The notes under the pieces: generated by a model
What the model saw: only the letters and a program-made list of their open reading frames with translations
The model's database searches: none
Told to the model about the DNA's origin: nothing
Assembly: GCA_017871115.1 (NCBI GenBank)
Contig: JAFCIZ010000007.1
Span: 434,001 to 498,000, forward strand
DNA: 64,000 nucleotides
From: Cunninghamella blakesleeana
Taxonomy: Eukaryota > Mucoromycota > Mucoromycetes > Mucorales > Cunninghamellaceae
Reading direction: 5' to 3'
Program-made: the position numbers and the translations under genes
Shown: piece after piece, positions 60,003 through 64,000 of the stretch
How positions within the stretch are numbered: the first letter of the stretch is position 1
How the letters are laid out: every line of letters starts with the position of its first letter

Positions 60003-61891
60003 TAATAAATAATATTAGTTATAATAATCCCATATAAATATATAGATAGGTGATAATAACTCGTATACTCTTAAGAAAATAAAAAAAAAATTATAATAAA
60101 AATAGTACTTACAGGAGTATATAATTGCATCATGTACATATTAAACATAACAAAATCCCCTACAGACAATCTCCCTTCGGCGACTTCCCAAACAAATAAT
60201 AAACTACCAACCATTAATCCCAAAGTGATGACAGCATTTTGTGTTAAATTCAAGACATTTAAAGAAATAGAGCATTTCCAATCGGCTTTTTGGAAATCAA
60301 TGATGGCAGTCTGATAACGCTCCACTTCAAATTGTTCAGCACCATAATATTTCACTGTTTCGAAATTTAATAGGGAATCCACAGCTTTGGTTCTTGCTTG
60401 ATTATCCAATTGATTCATATCGCGACGGAATTTAGTGCGCCATTCTGTTAAACGGATGGTTACATAAAGGTAAAGAGCCATGGTAATAAAGACGATGAAA
60501 CTGAATGGAATAGAAAATTGGAAAGCAAAGACAACAACAGCAACTAAAATATTAGCGATAGCTGGGAATACGGCAAAAACTACTTGTTGTAATAATTGTA
60601 CTACACTATTGGTTCCACGATCCATGACACGAAGTACTTCACCAGTTTTACGGTTGATATGGAATGCTAATGATAATGCATGTAAATGACTAAACATCTT
60701 GACAGAAATTTCACGTGTGGTATATTGTTGAACAGGAATCCAAAGAAAGTTTTGTGTAGCTTGAATAAATCCAGAAGAGCCTTGTAAAAACCGTAACCCA
60801 ATGTAAACCATTACAGCTGCCCATGCAAATCGACCAGATCCTTCACTTAATTGATCTACAATAATCCCAATTTGACGAGGTGTATACACATTGACTACAA
60901 GTCCCAAAGTCATTAATAAAAAGCATAAAAAGACGTAAAATTGTAATTTTCTATCATTATATGGCCAAATATAAGGAAACACTTGTCTTAATTTACTAAA
61001 GAAGTTACTAAGACCAGATTGTTCTTTTCCTGCCGCATTATTATTATTATTATTAGATGATGTTGATGGTGAAGAAGTAGATCCATAGCCTGGTGTTTGT
61101 TTTTGTAAAAGAGAACGCTGTTGATCTTGCTGATCCTGTCGTGATAAAGATGGTGTTGTAAACATGTGAATTAAAGATAATATAAAGATGGCAGCTTCTA
61201 TTGTGAAACGTATAATAAATAATCCCAACCATAATTTATCATATATAGTAAAAGGTGCATCTGTATTGCATATATATAAAGATAAAAAAAAAAAAAGATA
61301 TAAATAATAGATATAAATGTTTTTTTTTTTTTTTATAAACAATTATCATTAATTATATATACCTTCTTTAGCATGTTTTATTCCCATAATCCATAACCAA
61401 GCAACGGTAAGATCTAAAAATGTAGCCAAGAACCAAAATGAGTATTGTATCCATTCCCATTGACCAAACAATTGAATTTCGTAAGTAGCTAAAATCACGC
61501 TAAGGGTCCAAGCCAAATAAGACAAAATAATATAATAAGCCAATGTCATGGAAGTCCAAGTAGACTCAATTAAAGCACGACTGATTAAAACAATAGCATC
61601 ACCAAGAAAACTAAATAAAACAACCAAGGATAAAAGTGATATTAACTTGCCTAAAGCTGAAAGTTGATTATTATTAGCTGTTAAAGATCGGGTTATTGTT
61701 GAATCATGACTAGTCTGTATATAGCGGATAAGACCACTGAAAAAAATAAAAATAAATAAAAAGGTAGGTGTAAAAAAGAGTGGGGAGGTCCAGGATAATG
61801 TATCAGAAGAAGAGTAGTAAGGTGGATAAGAAGGTACTGATAACATTAATACATTATCACTAGACTGTTTATTAACCAATTCAATGGCCAT
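58736..61891 (-). CDS. hmt1: ABC half-transporter, HMT1/ABCB6 type
   Basis: Six exons give about 870 residues. HMT1/ABCB6-type half transporters sit in vacuolar or mitochondrial-type membranes and move metal-chelate or porphyrin-like substrates; here the substrate is inferred. The N-terminal extension of about five spans ([20 protein letters not shown] onward) is typical of ABCB6/HMT1. The ABC transmembrane domain follows ([40 protein letters not shown]). The nucleotide-binding domain has Walker [10 protein letters not shown]-loop VPQDTVLF, signature [15 protein letters not shown], Walker [14 protein letters not shown] and H-loop AHR; all are intact. The last intron uses a non-typical AAG acceptor; another intron's (TA)n run ends directly in its acceptor TAG. 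It ends in an acidic tail ([14 protein letters not shown]). Confidence 0.88.
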
Positions 61892-62387
61892 TTTTATGAA
61901 TAAATAAATAAGTCGATATATATATATATATATATGTATATATAAATAAATAATATATATATCAACTAAAAATACAATATAAGAAAATAAAAAAAAAAAG
62001 TTTTTTAAAAGTGTTTGAAAAAAGAAAAAGGAAAAGCGAAAAAAAAAAATTTGCGTTCTTTAATTTTTTTGAATAACACGGTAATATTTTTCTCCGAAAA
62101 AAATATGCCCTACACTATATAAATCTATTTATAATAAAATAACGAGAAATGATAATGATTATTAAGAAGGTTTAAAAAAATATTATTCGTTAAAAATAAA
62201 CTACTTTTTTTTTTTAAATAAAAAATAGTATGAATATATTATTATTATTATTGTTATTATAAAAAAATTAAAAATAAAATGCAATGAAATAATAGAAAGG
62301 GAATGAAAATAGAATAAAAATAAAATAAATAATACAAAGTAATTTTTTTTTTTTTTGATGATAAAATAGTATTAAATGAATTTAATT
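61892..62387. other. Intergenic; no gene seen
   Basis: AT-rich with (TA)n at 61917-61936 and (ATT)n at 62236-62260. Promoter of the ABC gene on the left, 3' UTR of the acidic gene on the right. Confidence 0.5.
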
Positions 62388-64000
62388 TTAGGATGATTTT
62401 CTAAAATAAGAAGAAGCCCATTGACTTATATGATCTAAAACTGAAGATTGTTGCTGTTGCTGTTGTTGTAATGATGGTGATGAAGATGATGATTGACGAT
62501 TTATGATATTATTTGTTGAAGAAGAATGATGTAAAGCATCAATAGGAGAAGATTCACTAACAGGTTGAGATTTCCATGCTTTACCTGGAGATAATATATT
62601 AGGAGCTATAAATGGATTACTATTATCATGATTATCATGATTATTATGATGGTTAGATGCAGAAGATTTAATAAACATAGGAGCACTTGAAGTTGAAGGT
62701 ATATTTGATCTATTATGGTTATTATGAATATTATTATTTATGTTGTATTTGGTATTCATTTCTAATATATCATCGTCGTCATCATCATTATTTTTAATTT
62801 TAATATCATTCTGGTCGTCGTCGTCGTCGTCGTCGTCACCGTCATTTGCTTTCTCGTTACTATAGTGGTGATGGTGATGTTGGTCATTTATAAATTCGTC
62901 ATCATTCATATAATCTTCATCAAAGGAATCATGATGTGCATCCCAATCATCGTCGTCATCGTCTAAAAAATCTGTATCTGGTTCCGAATGATCCACATCA
63001 TAAACAACACAAGGTCGGCCCTCCCATTCAATAGATTGATCGACAATAGTTGTTGACCGTTGTTGTGATTGAAAATCATGTAAATGTACCGATCGGCGAT
63101 CATCATTATCCTCTTCCCATGTAGAAAAATTCCCTTGGTTATTACCATTATTATTAAATGAAGAGGCTACTGAATTATCTGAATAAGAACTACTTTTCAA
63201 AACGGTTGGTTCAATTCGTTTAATAGATCTTGGTGGAGTAGAATTTCTATTGGACGATTTTTTCTTTTTTGATTTAGATCGTTGTTGTTTTTGCTGTTGT
63301 GGTAATGAAGATGGTAATGAATGATAATCGTGGTGGTGTATCATTATTTCGTCTTCGTCTTCATCGTCGTCGTCTTCTACTACCTTATCTATTACTTTTT
63401 TCTTCTTTTTTTCTTTTATTAAAGCTGATGAAGAAGAAGAGGATGCAGTTGTTGTATTATGACTATGACTTTGGTGATTATGATTATAATTCTTGTTGTT
63501 GCTGTATATATCATCATCGGTATTATTAGTTGTATCACTATTTACAGAAGAAGTACTATCCCGACGATCATGATGATGATCAAACATTGAAGAGACATTG
63601 GCTGTCATTTTGACTTTAGGTAACGATCCATTATGACTACTGTTCCCATCATCATCGGAGATCACCATATATTGTTCTACTCGTTGATTAAATCTTAATT
63701 TTGGTTGACGGTGAGTTGCAATAATCGAAGGAGAAAAAGCACCTACTTTACGATTAGCTTCAGAAAGAGAAATGGAAGATGATGAAGTAGGCAAGATTGT
63801 ATGATCATGACCATCTTGATGGTTTTGATGAGCATATTCTTTATCAAATAATAACTCAGAGGCAGATCTTCTTAATATATCAGACATAGTAACCCTTTTA
63901 AGGGCGGATTTTAATGGTTTGGATGATGATGATGAAGGTGGTGTGACATGATCCTCTAAAGATGGTAATAAAGATGTGGTTGGTGGTATGGTGGACGTCG
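62388..64000 (-). CDS. Acidic low-complexity protein, 5' end beyond the window edge
   Basis: The frame is open from 62388 to the window edge; the ATG at 63887 (MSDILRRSASELLF) is internal since the same frame continues upstream (SLLPSLEDHVTPPSSSSSK then PLKSALKRVTMSDILRR). At least 535 residues are seen. Composition: Asp/Glu, His, Asn and Ser repeats with several Asp runs (EEDDDDED, DDDDDWDAHHD), Gln and Asn runs, and basic patches (RSKSKKKKSSNRNS). The C-terminus is a helical tail, ISQWASSYFRKSS. No catalytic domain seen and no family recognised. Disorder and acidic/basic patches suit a nuclear or signalling regulator; that is a guess. Mutation-prone trinucleotide repeats (GAC/GAT, AAT, CAA) make length variation likely. 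Confidence 0.65.
   Translation of the reverse strand, partial: TSTIPPTTSLLPSLEDHVTPPSSSSSKPLKSALKRVTMSDILRRSASELLFDKEYAHQNHQDGHDHTILPTSSSSISLSEANRKVGAFSPSIIATHRQPKLRFNQRVEQYMVISDDDGNSSHNGSLPKVKMTANVSSMFDHHHDRRDSTSSVNSDTTNNTDDDIYSNNKNYNHNHQSHSHNTTTASSSSSSALIKEKKKKKVIDKVVEDDDDEDEDEIMIHHHDYHSLPSSLPQQQKQQRSKSKKKKSSNRNSTPPRSIKRIEPTVLKSSSYSDNSVASSFNNNGNNQGNFSTWEEDNDDRRSVHLHDFQSQQRSTTIVDQSIEWEGRPCVVYDVDHSEPDTDFLDDDDDDWDAHHDSFDEDYMNDDEFINDQHHHHHYSNEKANDGDDDDDDDDQNDIKIKNNDDDDDDILEMNTKYNINNNIHNNHNRSNIPSTSSAPMFIKSSASNHHNNHDNHDNSNPFIAPNILSPGKAWKSQPVSESSPIDALHHSSSTNNIINRQSSSSSPSLQQQQQQQSSVLDHISQWASSYFRKSS

Noticed and set aside
1..64000. tRNA, rRNA, CRISPR or bacterial-type operon features
   Set aside because: No cloverleaf with a GGTTCGA-type loop, no spaced identical repeats, and no Shine-Dalgarno pattern were found by eye; context is eukaryotic.

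Overview
This is a nuclear segment from a very AT-rich filamentous fungus. Evidence for that is short introns with GT...AG ends (mostly 60-190 bases), T-rich acceptor tracts, Asn- and Gln-rich coding runs, long poly-T and (TA)n microsatellites, and a set of clearly fungal genes (a Pho85-type kinase, an Lcl2-type secreted protein, a tandem CCCH protein, a SAPS phosphatase subunit, an Unc13-like protein). Base composition and the gene set resemble an early-diverging (Mucoromycota-like) lineage, but the species cannot be named from the sequence. The standard code fits every conserved gene.

Layout. 1-10 kb: a 5'-truncated SAPS gene (+) converges on an eight-exon monocarboxylate-type transporter (-). 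A decayed, unannotated locus follows, next to a single-exon PD-(D/E)XK nuclease-like gene. The nuclease gene sits between two near-identical 52-base direct repeats, which makes this the most mobile-looking part of the window. 12-18 kb: a PH-domain protein, a 79-residue orphan, a degenerate three-copy repeat, and a small cysteine-rich secreted protein that lacks an ATG. 18-36 kb: housekeeping and trafficking genes, namely an Unc13/Ync13-like protein, a divergent importin-alpha-like protein without a classical IBB region, RAD26/CSB, and ELP3. RAD26 and ELP3 are divergent and share a 228-base promoter.

36-48 kb: a coiled-coil orphan interrupted by one in-frame stop, with about 97 further in-phase codons spliced downstream; PHO85 with a leader intron; a tiny coiled-coil protein; a mitochondrial-type PPR protein; and a 54-residue single-span membrane protein made from two exons. 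49-64 kb (all minus): a rhodanese plus dual-specificity phosphatase, a small coiled-coil protein, a J-protein of the Caj1/Djp1 type with an N-terminal four-cysteine module, a TTP-like tandem CCCH protein, LCL2, an HMT1/ABCB6-type ABC half transporter, and the 3' part of an acidic low-complexity protein that runs off the window edge.

Most genes are unrelated housekeeping genes rather than a pathway cluster. The candidates for something new are the repeat-flanked nuclease and adjoining decayed locus (7.4-10.8 kb), the stop-interrupted coiled-coil gene (36-39.4 kb), and the secreted peptide with GTG where its start should be (17.4 kb). All exon structures were read by eye from reading-frame continuity and splice signals; boundaries may be off by a few bases where not individually checked.
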